The notes under the pieces were generated by a model. The model was not told the DNA's origin. It searched no databases and saw only the letters and a list, made by a program, of their open reading frames with translations. The translations under genes and the position numbers were made by a program. Positions 21,573 through 29,908 of a stretch of DNA of 64,000 nucleotides are shown here, piece after piece; the stretch's first letter is position 1; each line of letters starts with the position of its first letter. Source of the stretch: a virus; IMG/VR virus record IMGVR_UViG_3300017963_000254, positions 1 through 64,000 of that record; one strand, written 5' to 3'.

Positions 21573-22374
21573 GAGTGACGAGCCGGAGGAGATCAGGAAG
21601 CGGCTGCGGGCAAGCAAGAAGGCGATCGACGAGGAGTACATCCGCATGGGGCGCGACCTGTACCAGGTCTACCACAGGCGGCTCTTCCTCGACTGGGGGC
21701 ACGACACCTTCGACGATTTCGCCGAGAACGAGGTCAAGATCTCACGGAAGCGCGCCGAGCGCGTCCGGCTGATCTTCACGCACTTCGTCAAGGAGTGCGG
21801 CTTGAAGCCGTCGGAGCTGAGCGTCCTCGGCTACACGTGCGCGAACGAACTGCGCGGGGCAACGGACCAGAGCAATGTCCGGCAGCGGGTCAAGGCGGCG
21901 AAGGATCTCAGCTGGAGAGCGCTGCGCCGGAAGATCGCCCAGTGGAAGCAGCCTCCCAAGGACGTCACCGACGACATGCCGAAGGTGCCGGACGAGGAAC
22001 CGCCGGTCGACGACGACACAACACCGCTGGCGTCGAACGATGGCCGGATCGTGAGGAACTTCCCCCTCTACCCGTCCCAGCAGAAGGTCGTGCAGGCGGC
22101 GATCGATGAGGCCAAGCGCGGCAAGCCCAACGAGATGGCCGACAACGAAGCGCTCGCCAACATCTCGACCGAGTTCTTGGCGTCGCGGATGTCGAAAGAG
22201 GAGGAGCCGGTCACGCGATGCCGCTACATACTCTCCGTGCTGGAGCGTGTCTACGGCGGCAAGATGATCTGGATCCCGGACGACGAGGCCGCCGAGGCTC
22301 TCGCGAAGTACATGGAGAAGCACCCCGAGCTGTTCAGCGAACCAACCGAGGAACTGGAGGATGACGATGAGTGA
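21556..22374 (+). CDS. hypothetical protein, 272 aa
   Basis: The N-terminal half is helical, with a segment (EEYIRMGRDLYQVYHRRLFL then WGHDTFDDFAENEV) that resembles phage proteins with HTH-like helices, and the C-terminal third is acidic, ending in ELEDDDE. There is a Pro/Asp linker in the middle. I cannot assign a function. It shares an operon with the uracil-DNA glycosylase and lies between recombination and sigma genes. Confidence 0.6.
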   Translation: MAQGRRSDEPEEIRKRLRASKKAIDEEYIRMGRDLYQVYHRRLFLDWGHDTFDDFAENEVKISRKRAERVRLIFTHFVKECGLKPSELSVLGYTCANELRGATDQSNVRQRVKAAKDLSWRALRRKIAQWKQPPKDVTDDMPKVPDEEPPVDDDTTPLASNDGRIVRNFPLYPSQQKVVQAAIDEAKRGKPNEMADNEALANISTEFLASRMSKEEEPVTRCRYILSVLERVYGGKMIWIPDDEAAEALAKYMEKHPELFSEPTEELEDDDE

Positions 22375-22681
22375 GGCAGGGGACAAGAGGACGCGGAACG
22401 TCACGCCGCTCCACTACAGGCTGGTGGCGGTCTCGCGGGATGAGTCCGGCGAGCCGACTCGCTTCGATGTGGTGCCGGCGCCGGACGGCGTGAAGGACCC
22501 GAAGCGCAGGGACCAGTACAAGCGCTCGGTGCGGGCCGTGCTCGAGGCGGCCGAGGACGCTGACGCGGTCCAAGCCTACAACGGCAAGCAGTTGACCGTG
22601 GTCGCCTTCCCCGATCCGTTCATGTTCAAGGCGGAGGTCAAGGAGGAGACGATCCGCACGGTCCACATCACCGAGAGCTAG
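22361..22681 (+). CDS. hypothetical protein, 106 aa
   Basis: GGAGG (22354-22358) precedes two close ATG codons (22361 and 22367); the second has the better spacing. The protein is basic at first and strand-rich later (FDVVPAPDG, LTVVAFPDPF). The stop overlaps the next GTG start by one base. The family is not recognised. Confidence 0.55.
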   Translation: MTMSEAGDKRTRNVTPLHYRLVAVSRDESGEPTRFDVVPAPDGVKDPKRRDQYKRSVRAVLEAAEDADAVQAYNGKQLTVVAFPDPFMFKAEVKEETIRTVHITES

Positions 22682-23430
22682 TGACCGGCGCCGGCGCGGA
22701 TCCTCTCTTCGAGCTGCGGCTCGAGATCAAAGCCTGCACGGGCTGTCATCTGCGGCACACGAGCAAGCAACGCGTGCCGGGTGACGGGAGCAGGGCCGCG
22801 CCGATCATGTTGATTGGGGAGGCTCCCGGCTACTACGAGGACAGGGACGGCCGGGCGTTTATCGGCAAGGCCGGTCAGAAGCTCGACGCGTGGCTGGATC
22901 TCGTTGGTCTTGATCGGCACAAGCACCTGTTCATCACCAACGTCCTTCGCTGCCGCCCTCCGAACAATCGCTTCCCGGAGTACGAGCGCGGCGGTCCGGT
23001 TGACTCCTGTATGCCGTGGCTCGTGCGTCAGCTGGAGCTGGTCAACCCGTGGGCCGTGATCCTCGCGGGGAAGCGAGCGCTCCACCACGTGCTGCTGGAC
23101 GGCTCGGTCGAGATGGCCGATCCGTTCCGGCCGTGGGTAGGGCGCGTCTGCCGGCGGCGCGACCTCTACGGCGAGGTGCGCTTCTACCCGATCTGGCACC
23201 CGGCCTACATCCTGCGGAACAGGAACCCCTACGAGGAGGAGAAGTGCACCGAGGCCCTCACCGCCGCCTTCGATTACGTCGCCGCGAAGCAAGGAGGCGG
23301 CGGCGCGCCGGTGGAGGATCTCTACGAGGTCCGGCCTGTTGGCTTCGTGCAGCACCAGCAGCGGTTCCGGCTGTTCGGCGCGCCGAAGCCGATCCAGGAG
23401 CCGGAGCAGGAGACGGGAGCGGGAGCATGA
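22681..23430 (+). CDS. uracil-DNA glycosylase, family 4-like
   Basis: The product has 249 residues from GTG 22681. It shows the family 4/5 signature: a Cys pair near the N-terminus (CTGCHLR), IMLIGEAPGYYEDRDGRAF, FITNVLRCRPPNNR with a third Cys, and IWHPAYILRN near the end. These enzymes carry a 4Fe-4S cluster and remove uracil from DNA. In a phage it may be tied to repair or uracil metabolism during replication. The tail after residue 215 is Pro/Gln-rich and variable. Confidence 0.82.
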   Translation: MTGAGADPLFELRLEIKACTGCHLRHTSKQRVPGDGSRAAPIMLIGEAPGYYEDRDGRAFIGKAGQKLDAWLDLVGLDRHKHLFITNVLRCRPPNNRFPEYERGGPVDSCMPWLVRQLELVNPWAVILAGKRALHHVLLDGSVEMADPFRPWVGRVCRRRDLYGEVRFYPIWHPAYILRNRNPYEEEKCTEALTAAFDYVAAKQGGGGAPVEDLYEVRPVGFVQHQQRFRLFGAPKPIQEPEQETGAGA

Positions 23431-23699
23431 CGCCAGAGAAGGTACACGCCTTTGTCGAGGAGCTGGACAAGATCAACGACCTGCTTCTCGAGGTCCAGGC
23501 TGACGGCGCTTCCGATGGCGGGAGTGTGAACACGAAACTGGACATGCTATGCTACGCGGTCGCTGCGCTCGTCCGGCTTGAGAGCGAGCGGCTCTCGGCC
23601 GAGCTGAGCGACCACGAACAGGCGGAACCGGATGTCCCGACTCAGCTCGAGTTGTTTCCCGATTTACCGCCTCCAACTCCCGACGTGACCGAGACTTAG
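23427..23699 (+). CDS. small protein with possible sliding-clamp-binding motif (90 aa)
   Basis: It starts at ATG 23427, overlapping the glycosylase stop (ATGA). It is helical and acidic with a C-terminal QLELFPDLPPP. QLELF fits the short consensus by which proteins bind the bacterial beta sliding clamp (QLxLF). The rest is not recognised. It could link repair or replication proteins to the clamp, or take over the host clamp. Confidence 0.5.
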   Translation: MTPEKVHAFVEELDKINDLLLEVQADGASDGGSVNTKLDMLCYAVAALVRLESERLSAELSDHEQAEPDVPTQLELFPDLPPPTPDVTET

Positions 23700-23728
23700 G
23701 TCGCTCAGGAGAAAAACTACAAATTGGC

Positions 23729-23757
23729 GTGACAGGCTAGAGGCGTTTCGCTATTCT
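23729..23757 (+). promoter_or_regulatory. promoter GTGACA-N17-TATTCT before the sigma-like gene
   Basis: GTGACA (23729-23734) and TATTCT (23752-23757) are 17 nt apart, a host sigma-70-like arrangement unlike the GGGTAGAAC series. Just downstream, GGGTAG and CTACC (23761-23773) form a small dyad that might be an operator. The Shine-Dalgarno sequence GAGGAGGGA precedes GTG 23795. Confidence 0.5.
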
Positions 23758-23794
23758 GGGGGGTAGCTCTACCACCCGAGGAGGGACGCCGAAC

Positions 23795-25084
23795 GTGCTA
23801 TCTGTCGCTTACCGGGCTCCCTGGCCGCCGGCCAGGGTCCCTTCTACCCACAAGCCGTGCTCCGAGTGCGGGCGCGTGTTGCCCCGCGCCACTCACTACC
23901 GTCTCCGCTACGCCGACAACCCGTTCAACCTGCCCGACGGGGAAGAGGACGGCTCCGACGTGCCGGGCGATCGTGTGCTCTGCGTGCAGCCGCGCTGCAT
24001 CGCGTGCGACAACCTGCGCCGGGAGCGCAGCCGCGCGGTGACGGAGCTGCGGCGGAAGCTCTCCAAGTACAAGTCGGCCGTCGTCAAGCACGACAGCCTC
24101 TACCACACGGTCGAGATTCGCGGACGCGTGCCGCGCGCCATCCGGGAGATGCTGCTCGAGCCTGCGGCCCGTGCCGGCCTGATCGTCGTGGATGAGAAAG
24201 GAGAGCCGTTTCTGCCGAAGGATCCCGAGGCCGCGCTCCGCGTCTGCTACGCCGGCGTGCTTCCGATCTACATCAAGAAGGCCGGGTCGAGCCAGAAGAT
24301 CCGGCCGTCGCGGATCGGGCATTTCGGCCGCGAGCAGATCGCGTTGCTGAAGGCGATCCCGGGGCTCGTCAACAAGCTGCCGGACAAGCATCCGTTCGCC
24401 AAGCTCGCTCAGGACGTGGTCGACGTCGCGCTCGTCCGGGAGTGGGGCGACCACTCCGAGGAGGCGATGGATGCGATCATCGGTCGTCTCCGCCGGAAGC
24501 TGTGGAAGTTCGCCAGGGCGATGGTCGACTCGAAGATGCTCCGCCCGGACGAGGCGGAGACGCGGTTCGTGGAGGGGATCTATGACGGCGTACGAACGTG
24601 GGATCCTCTCCACCCCTCGTGCGCCGCGCTACTGACGCACTGCGGGCACCGGGTGAAGAGGTCGCTCCAGCTGCGCGGCCGGAAGGACCATCGGATCGCT
24701 GCGCGGAAGGACTCCGATGGCCGGTTCCGTGGAGGGGCGGCCAGTCTCGATACCCTGATGCCGCCCAAGATCGCGGACGAAGGCGCGTTCGTTCCTCATG
24801 CCCGGAGTTACTCGACTGGCGCAGGCGCGGTGCCGAGCGTTCAGTCCGACCGCCGCGAGGAGTCCCGCCGCCTGGCCATCCAGTCGGACGTGGCCGAGGC
24901 GCTCGAGGTGCTCGATCCCGTCAGCCGGCGGATCGTCGAGGGCGTCTTCCTGTCCGATTTCTCGATCGGACGGATGTCGGAGGAGCTTGGTATGACCACT
25001 GGTGAGCTGCGCAGGCGGGTCTCCGAGATCAAGGAAACGCTCCAGGTCGCGCTTGCGTCTTACCAGGAGGCGATGTCCGTATGA
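23795..25084 (+). CDS. sigma-70-family-like protein with N-terminal zinc site (429 aa)
   Basis: The N-terminus has two Cys pairs (CSECGRV, CIACDN). The middle (about 225-300) is helical with WKFARAMVDS and GIYDGVRTWDPLH, resembling sigma region 2, and the C-terminus (about 365-425) is a region 4-like HTH (LDPVSRRIVEGVFLSDFS, then GRMSEELGMTTGELRRRVSE). It is likely a phage sigma factor directing RNA polymerase to phage promoters, perhaps the GGGTAGAAC class. Its own promoter looks host-type, which would suit a regulatory cascade. The similarity is weak enough that a related DNA-binding role is possible. Confidence 0.6.
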   Translation: MLSVAYRAPWPPARVPSTHKPCSECGRVLPRATHYRLRYADNPFNLPDGEEDGSDVPGDRVLCVQPRCIACDNLRRERSRAVTELRRKLSKYKSAVVKHDSLYHTVEIRGRVPRAIREMLLEPAARAGLIVVDEKGEPFLPKDPEAALRVCYAGVLPIYIKKAGSSQKIRPSRIGHFGREQIALLKAIPGLVNKLPDKHPFAKLAQDVVDVALVREWGDHSEEAMDAIIGRLRRKLWKFARAMVDSKMLRPDEAETRFVEGIYDGVRTWDPLHPSCAALLTHCGHRVKRSLQLRGRKDHRIAARKDSDGRFRGGAASLDTLMPPKIADEGAFVPHARSYSTGAGAVPSVQSDRREESRRLAIQSDVAEALEVLDPVSRRIVEGVFLSDFSIGRMSEELGMTTGELRRRVSEIKETLQVALASYQEAMSV

Positions 25085-25551
25085 CGACCGACAACGGGAA
25101 CCTGCAAGCGGCGCTGGACGCGCTCGGCGGCGCACATCAGCAGAAGAAGGAGGGCACCGGCCCCATCGAGCCCACGCTCGTCTCGAGCGGCAGCGCGGTC
25201 GAGGATCTGGGCAAGCTGGTCGAGCGGAACGCCGGCGTCCCGCAGGGCGTCCTGGCGATGGCCGCGCGCGCTGCGCAGGCGGCAGACGAGGCGCGCGAGG
25301 CTGACGCGAAGGCCAAGATGCTCAAGGCCGAGCTGACCGAGGCGATGAAGGCAGCTGAGGTCAAGAAGATCCACATGGAGGATCGACAGCCGATCGCGTT
25401 CAAGACGAAGAGCGACCGGCAGACGACGCGCAAGGCGATCATCGGTGTGATCGGCGAGGAGGTCGGGACGAAGCTCTGGGCCAACCTGCCTACGCCGACC
25501 AAGGTCTACTTGGACATTCCCAAGAGGGAGGTCGACGACCCCGAACAGTGA
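25081..25551 (+). CDS. hypothetical protein, 156 aa
   Basis: The ATG overlaps the sigma-like stop (ATGA). A long Ala-rich helix (MAARAAQAADEAREADAKAK) is followed by a basic stretch and a strand-rich end. The helix suggests a coiled coil. The family is not recognised; it is co-transcribed with the sigma-like gene. Confidence 0.55.
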   Translation: MTTDNGNLQAALDALGGAHQQKKEGTGPIEPTLVSSGSAVEDLGKLVERNAGVPQGVLAMAARAAQAADEAREADAKAKMLKAELTEAMKAAEVKKIHMEDRQPIAFKTKSDRQTTRKAIIGVIGEEVGTKLWANLPTPTKVYLDIPKREVDDPEQ

Positions 25552-25555
25552 GCCA

Positions 25556-25912
25556 GTGAGCCAGTTCGTCGCCACCAAGCCGTTCTGCAAGCCGCCGCCC
25601 GGCGAGAATCCGAAGCTCATCATCCTCGATTCGGCCGGAACGAGCCCGGGGATGTACTGGAGCTACCGGGCCTGCCTGTTGGAGCGCGGCGACATGGTGG
25701 TCTGGCACTCCGTAGAGCACGGCGACCGTCTGGCCCGGGTGTCGAGACCTGATGGGACCGGCCCATGGGACCCTGTCCATATCCGGCTGCTGCGGCCTGT
25801 CGAGATCCCCAACGGTCGTGGCTCGGTCGATCGGCGATGGGGGTTCACGGCCGAGCAGGGCGATCTGTCTGAACCCAGTGCTGTAGATCTACTTGCGGAC
25901 CTGGGCAGGTGA
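25556..25912 (+). CDS. hypothetical protein, 118 aa
   Basis: It starts at GTG 25556. The protein is strand-rich with Pro/Gly turns and contains SYRACLLERGDMVVWHSVEHG. No family is recognised. It ends 33 nt before the next start. Confidence 0.5.
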   Translation: MSQFVATKPFCKPPPGENPKLIILDSAGTSPGMYWSYRACLLERGDMVVWHSVEHGDRLARVSRPDGTGPWDPVHIRLLRPVEIPNGRGSVDRRWGFTAEQGDLSEPSAVDLLADLGR

Positions 25913-25945
25913 TCTGGTAGCCTCTAGGGAACCCTGGAGGCGCCG

Positions 25946-26836
25946 ATGACCGAGGTTACGCTCACCGAGGCCCAGCAGCAGGCCCTCGACGAGTTCAACA
26001 AGTTCCCCATCTGGGGCGAAGCGCGGATGCTCCCGATCGATTCGCTCGAGTTCACCGACTGGAACGTGAACGAGATGGGCGATGCGGAGTTCTCCGAGCT
26101 GGTCGAGGAGGTTGACAAGGGCGGCTTCGATGAGCCGCTCGGCGTCATCCCGATTCCAGGCGAGACCGACAAGTACCTCGTCCCATCCGGCGAGCACCGC
26201 GCCCGAGCTGCCATCGCGCTCGAGATGGAGTCGGTACCGGCCGTCCTGAAGATCCACCTCACCGAGAAGGAGGAGCACGAGATCCAGGAGTGGTCGGTCA
26301 AGCGGAACCACATCCGGGGCAAGGTCAACGAGCAGAAGTGGCGGAAACTGGAGAAGCGCATTACCGAGCGAACCGGCCATCGGGCCGAAATCGTGCGCCA
26401 GCGCGCTCTCCTGCGCGAGGAGATGCTGCTCCAGCTGGCGAAGGGGAGGGAGGATCGGGACTCGCGCAGGCGCTCTGCGGCCAACAAGAAGAAGGGCAGC
26501 GCTGACCAGGATCCTCCGGCCGGAGACGCCCCTCCTAGCGGTCCACCGGCCGATGGCGACAAGGCCGACGCAGACCGGGCGCGTGCCAACCTCGGTCGGG
26601 CGTTCAAGGCCGCCTGGGAGGAGGCGCTCGTGAATAGCGCCGACACAGTGGAGAATGGCTACCTCATCCTCGCCGATGGGAAGGACGAGAGGGTCCACGT
26701 GGTCGTCGACACGAGCAAGTACCTGGCGCCGCTCGTCAAGCGCATGGTGGCCGCGTGTCGCGCCAGCTCGTCGCACATCGACGAGTTCCTCGTGACCGCG
26801 CTCACGAAGGAGCTGAAGGAGTGGGAGGACAAGTGA
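25946..26836 (+). CDS. ParB/Srx-like domain protein (296 aa)
   Basis: GGAGG lies just before ATG 25946. The first 100 residues are a ParB-type domain with LPIDSLEFTDWNVNEM, GVIPIPGETDKYLVPSGEHR (the GEHR form of the ParB box) and a following helix; then come a basic region, a Pro/Asp-rich linker and a helical C-terminal domain. It precedes a sigma-like gene and the terminase genes, so a role in DNA recognition for packaging or gene control is possible. Confidence 0.68.
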   Translation: MTEVTLTEAQQQALDEFNKFPIWGEARMLPIDSLEFTDWNVNEMGDAEFSELVEEVDKGGFDEPLGVIPIPGETDKYLVPSGEHRARAAIALEMESVPAVLKIHLTEKEEHEIQEWSVKRNHIRGKVNEQKWRKLEKRITERTGHRAEIVRQRALLREEMLLQLAKGREDRDSRRRSAANKKKGSADQDPPAGDAPPSGPPADGDKADADRARANLGRAFKAAWEEALVNSADTVENGYLILADGKDERVHVVVDTSKYLAPLVKRMVAACRASSSHIDEFLVTALTKELKEWEDK

Positions 26837-27720
26837 ACGATCTTGCCGAGGCCGCGATCGACGCGCATCTCTTCTTCTCGCGCTACCCCCTCGTGGAAGG
26901 GGCCGGCGAGATCGAGAAGCTGGCTGTGAAGGCCATCGCCGGTGACATGGCGGCGCTCGGCGATCTGGTGACGAAGCTCGATCGGAACCTCAAGGCTACG
27001 GCTCGCGCGCGCGGCAGAGGTGCGCTCTCGAAGGAGGATGTCGAGGACGTCGTGCAGGACGCCTTGACCAAGCTGCTTGAGCCCGGCCAGCTGGCCAAGT
27101 TCAAGGACGACCCAGGCGGCATCGTGCCATGGCTCCATCGGTCCGTGATGAACGCGACGTTCAACCTGCGGAAGCAGAAGGCGCGTCGCGGTACAGTCGG
27201 CCTATCCGTGGATGTTCCGACCGGCGGCCTGGGCGCCGTCTCCGGCCTCACGCGGAAGAAGATGTCCGCCACCAAGCGCGAGATCGTGCACGGGGCCGTC
27301 AAGCGGGCGCTCGCTGGTCATTTCACCAAGCCCGAGCAGGAGTTCATCCTCAAGCTGTTCGGCAGCGATGACGATTTCAAGATGCCAACCAAGGGCGATG
27401 CCGAAGGCGCGGCCAAGGAGATCGGCCGCAAGGGAACGAAGCGCGCGATCGAGGCGTGGTCCTCGCGCGTGAAGAAGAAGTTCCTGAAGGCGCTCTGCAC
27501 CGATCGCCAGCTCTGCGACCTGCTGCCATCCCACAGGGGCGTCACAGGCCGTGTCCGCAAGAACGTCAAATACGCCTGCCGTGGCGTGGCCGGTTCATGT
27601 GTCGAGTCCGAGATCATCGAGTTCGCGTCAGCGCTGACCGAGGACAACGGAAAACTAGATGAGGGCGCGGCTTGCGAGCTGGTGCTATCCTGGTTGAAGG
27701 AGGTGCTGGCCGAGGAATGA
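26833..27720 (+). CDS. second sigma-like protein (region 2 type), 295 aa
   Basis: The GTG start overlaps the previous stop (GTGA). Residues about 30-115 match sigma region 2: GDMAALGDLVTKLDRNLKAT, then SKEDVEDVVQDALTKLL and PWLHRSVMNATFNLRKQKAR, the pattern of ECF-type sigma factors. A region 4 is not obvious; instead helices and two Cys pairs follow. It may act as a divergent sigma or as a DNA-binding protein for late gene control, and it lies directly before the terminase genes. Confidence 0.55.
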   Translation: MNDLAEAAIDAHLFFSRYPLVEGAGEIEKLAVKAIAGDMAALGDLVTKLDRNLKATARARGRGALSKEDVEDVVQDALTKLLEPGQLAKFKDDPGGIVPWLHRSVMNATFNLRKQKARRGTVGLSVDVPTGGLGAVSGLTRKKMSATKREIVHGAVKRALAGHFTKPEQEFILKLFGSDDDFKMPTKGDAEGAAKEIGRKGTKRAIEAWSSRVKKKFLKALCTDRQLCDLLPSHRGVTGRVRKNVKYACRGVAGSCVESEIIEFASALTEDNGKLDEGAACELVLSWLKEVLAEE

Positions 27721-28385
27721 GCAACGGGACCGGCAACAACCCGAAGCGCTCTCTGGTGACACCGACGCAGGCGGCTGCGATCGGCCGGAACAAGCGTCGC
27801 TACCGGTCGCTGATCGATAAGAGGCGGCTCGCCGTATGGGAGGCTCGTCTCGCCGGCGTGCCGGTCTATCAGCTGGCCAAGGACCACGGCGTCTCCACGA
27901 AGACGATCGAGCGGGACATCAGGTGGTGGGAGGATCGGCTCGGCTACCGAGCTGACGAGCTGAAGGATCCGAAGAACGCCGCGATCGATGTCGGCATGAC
28001 GATGGCCAAGCTCCAGAAGGTGGCCGAGGATGCCTACGTCGAGTTCCTGGGGGCCGACAACGGTCACCTCAAGGCCAAGTTCCTGATGGTGATGAACAAC
28101 GCGCTCGTCAACAGGCACAAGATCGGCGCCGACGCCGGGTTCTTGCCGAAGGTCGGTCAGGACCACGAGTGGCGAGAAGAGGTCAAGGTCACCTTCACTC
28201 AGCGGTTCGGCAAGGAGTCCCCGCAGGCCGTGTTCGATGACGACAAGAGCCGGCGCCGTGTTCTCGAGGCGACCGAGGCGATTCTCAAGGAGAGCGCCAG
28301 GTCGGGTGTTCCAGTCAAGGCCCTTCTCGAGCAGGCGTCGGCCAAGCCGGTGGAAGGCCAAGTTGTCGACACTGACGATGTGTAA
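27717..28385 (+). CDS. terminase small subunit-like protein
   Basis: The ATG overlaps the previous stop; the product has 222 residues and is followed immediately by the terminase large subunit (stop and start share one base). The N-terminal part has an HTH (VYQLAKDHGVSTKTIERDIR), as small terminase subunits use to bind DNA, and the middle is helical (FLMVMNNALVNRHKIGADAG). The call depends on position and HTH together. Confidence 0.6.
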   Translation: MSNGTGNNPKRSLVTPTQAAAIGRNKRRYRSLIDKRRLAVWEARLAGVPVYQLAKDHGVSTKTIERDIRWWEDRLGYRADELKDPKNAAIDVGMTMAKLQKVAEDAYVEFLGADNGHLKAKFLMVMNNALVNRHKIGADAGFLPKVGQDHEWREEVKVTFTQRFGKESPQAVFDDDKSRRRVLEATEAILKESARSGVPVKALLEQASAKPVEGQVVDTDDV

Positions 28386-29908
28386 TGATCAGCTACGAGC
28401 ACGGGCGTTGGCGGTCGGTTCGGACTAATACCGAGAAGCTGAACGCCGCGCTTGAAGCCGTGCGTCAGCTGACGGTCGATGAGAGGGCCGCGTTAGGGAT
28501 CGTCCTCGGCGAGTTCGAGGACACCGGCACCAGCCAGACAGCCGACGAAGCGGCCGAGTTCGAGTGGGAGGAGACGCCTCTCCCGATCGAGGAGTGGATC
28601 CTGTCTGAGTACCACGTCGGCGAGACCGGTAAGGATCTCTACCCGATCCTACGCAAGGACATCTGCGAGCTGTTCCACGCGGGCGCACTCAAGAAGGGTG
28701 GCTACGCGGAGGCCGTGCTCTGCTTGCACCCAGACACGCGGGTGCCTCTTCTCGATGGGACTGCTCCTACGATCGCCGAGCTGGCAGAGCGCTGGCAGCG
28801 TGACTCGGTGCCGTTCTGGGTCTACTCCTACGTCAACGGAGAGCTGGGGCGGGCGCAGGCGGTCCAGCCCCGGCAGACCGGCGTGGACGACTACTACCAG
28901 GTAACCCTGGACGACGGTTCGACGTTCATCGGGAACTCCAGACACCAGATGCTCCGGCGCACTGGCGAGAAGGTGATGATCCGGGACATGCGGCCCGGCG
29001 ATTCGCTGATGCCATTCGAGGTGAAGTTCTCATCGACGAGCGCCGGCGACGATTTGGACGGCTACGAGAAAACTCAGCTTCTGTCAGGAGAGTGGGCTTA
29101 CACGCACCGACTCGTTGCCAAGGCATTGTGCGAGCAGGAAAGCGAGCGGCACAGTGTCGTTCACCATGAGGATCTGGACAAGCGCAACAACACACCAGAG
29201 AACCTCACGTGGATGAAGTGGCTCGATCACTTCAGGTTGCACCACCAGGAGCGGCGAGTAGACATCACGATTGATGCGATTCGCGCTACTGGTGCCGCGA
29301 GTCTACAGGAGGCGGCGGAGGCGCTTGAGTGTAGTTACTCACGCATTCGTTACGTGCTCCAGAAGAACGGCTACACGCAGACCGAGTTCTTCGGCAACCG
29401 GCGCGGCAGACGGCGCGGTAAAGACGACCTGACGATGGCTGCCGTGCGATTGGTGATCGAGGGTGGGGCGAGGACAGCCCGCGAAGCGGCCAAGCATCTT
29501 GATCGGGACCGCTCGACGCTTCATCGGTTCCTGCGGGCACGCGGTACCACTTGGACGAAGCTGCTGCGCGGGCACGACAAGAAGCTCACGGTGGAGCGCG
29601 TGGTTGCTGCGATCCAGTCTGGTGCCGCCACTGTTACAGCGGCGGCGCACTCACTTGGTTGTTACAAGAGCACGATCTACAAGCTGCTCAACCGCGAGGG
29701 GCTTGAGTGGGCCGAACTAGGCGGAGTGGTCGGCAATCACTTCGTCGTGAGTGTCGAGAAGATAGGAAGAGGTCCGGTCTACTGCTTGTCTGTTCCCGGC
29801 GCGGGGAACTTCGCCATCAGCACTCAACACAGCGAGGAGGAAGAGGTCAGTCCCATCCATCGCTCTGGTGTTTTTTCGTCGAACACCGGAGCCATCGGAT
29901 GGGGCTGA
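28385..29908 (+). CDS. terL: terminase large subunit, N-terminal part with intein
   Basis: This frame gives 112 residues of extein ending AEAVL, then an intein, then TGAIGWG directly followed by TGA 29906-29908. EAVL-TGAIGWG is the start of the terminase ATPase Walker A. The remainder of the protein continues in another frame from AAG 29922 (KDYFATFATMRVLYELLCL). If the 16 nt at 29906-29921 are skipped, the joined sequence reads GAIGWG-KDYFATF with normal terminase spacing, giving a 675-residue protein after splicing. As written, the gene is broken at its ATPase motif. Confidence 0.8.
   Translation: MISYEHGRWRSVRTNTEKLNAALEAVRQLTVDERAALGIVLGEFEDTGTSQTADEAAEFEWEETPLPIEEWILSEYHVGETGKDLYPILRKDICELFHAGALKKGGYAEAVLCLHPDTRVPLLDGTAPTIAELAERWQRDSVPFWVYSYVNGELGRAQAVQPRQTGVDDYYQVTLDDGSTFIGNSRHQMLRRTGEKVMIRDMRPGDSLMPFEVKFSSTSAGDDLDGYEKTQLLSGEWAYTHRLVAKALCEQESERHSVVHHEDLDKRNNTPENLTWMKWLDHFRLHHQERRVDITIDAIRATGAASLQEAAEALECSYSRIRYVLQKNGYTQTEFFGNRRGRRRGKDDLTMAAVRLVIEGGARTAREAAKHLDRDRSTLHRFLRARGTTWTKLLRGHDKKLTVERVVAAIQSGAATVTAAAHSLGCYKSTIYKLLNREGLEWAELGGVVGNHFVVSVEKIGRGPVYCLSVPGAGNFAISTQHSEEEEVSPIHRSGVFSSNTGAIGWG
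28721..29884 (+). mobile_element. intein in the terminase large subunit (HNH plus HTH repeats)
   Basis: The intein has 388 residues, from Cys (TGC 28721) to Asn (AAC 29882-29884), followed by extein Thr. Block A is CLHPDTRVPLLDG, block B is FIGNSRHQML and block F is VYCLSVPGAGNFAIS, with an end VFSSN. The endonuclease is HNH type (VVHHEDLDKRNNTPENLTW, then LDHFRLHH), followed by three HTH repeats of the NUMOD type. This class differs from the LAGLIDADG inteins elsewhere in the window. The insertion point is just before the Walker A glycine. Confidence 0.88.
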
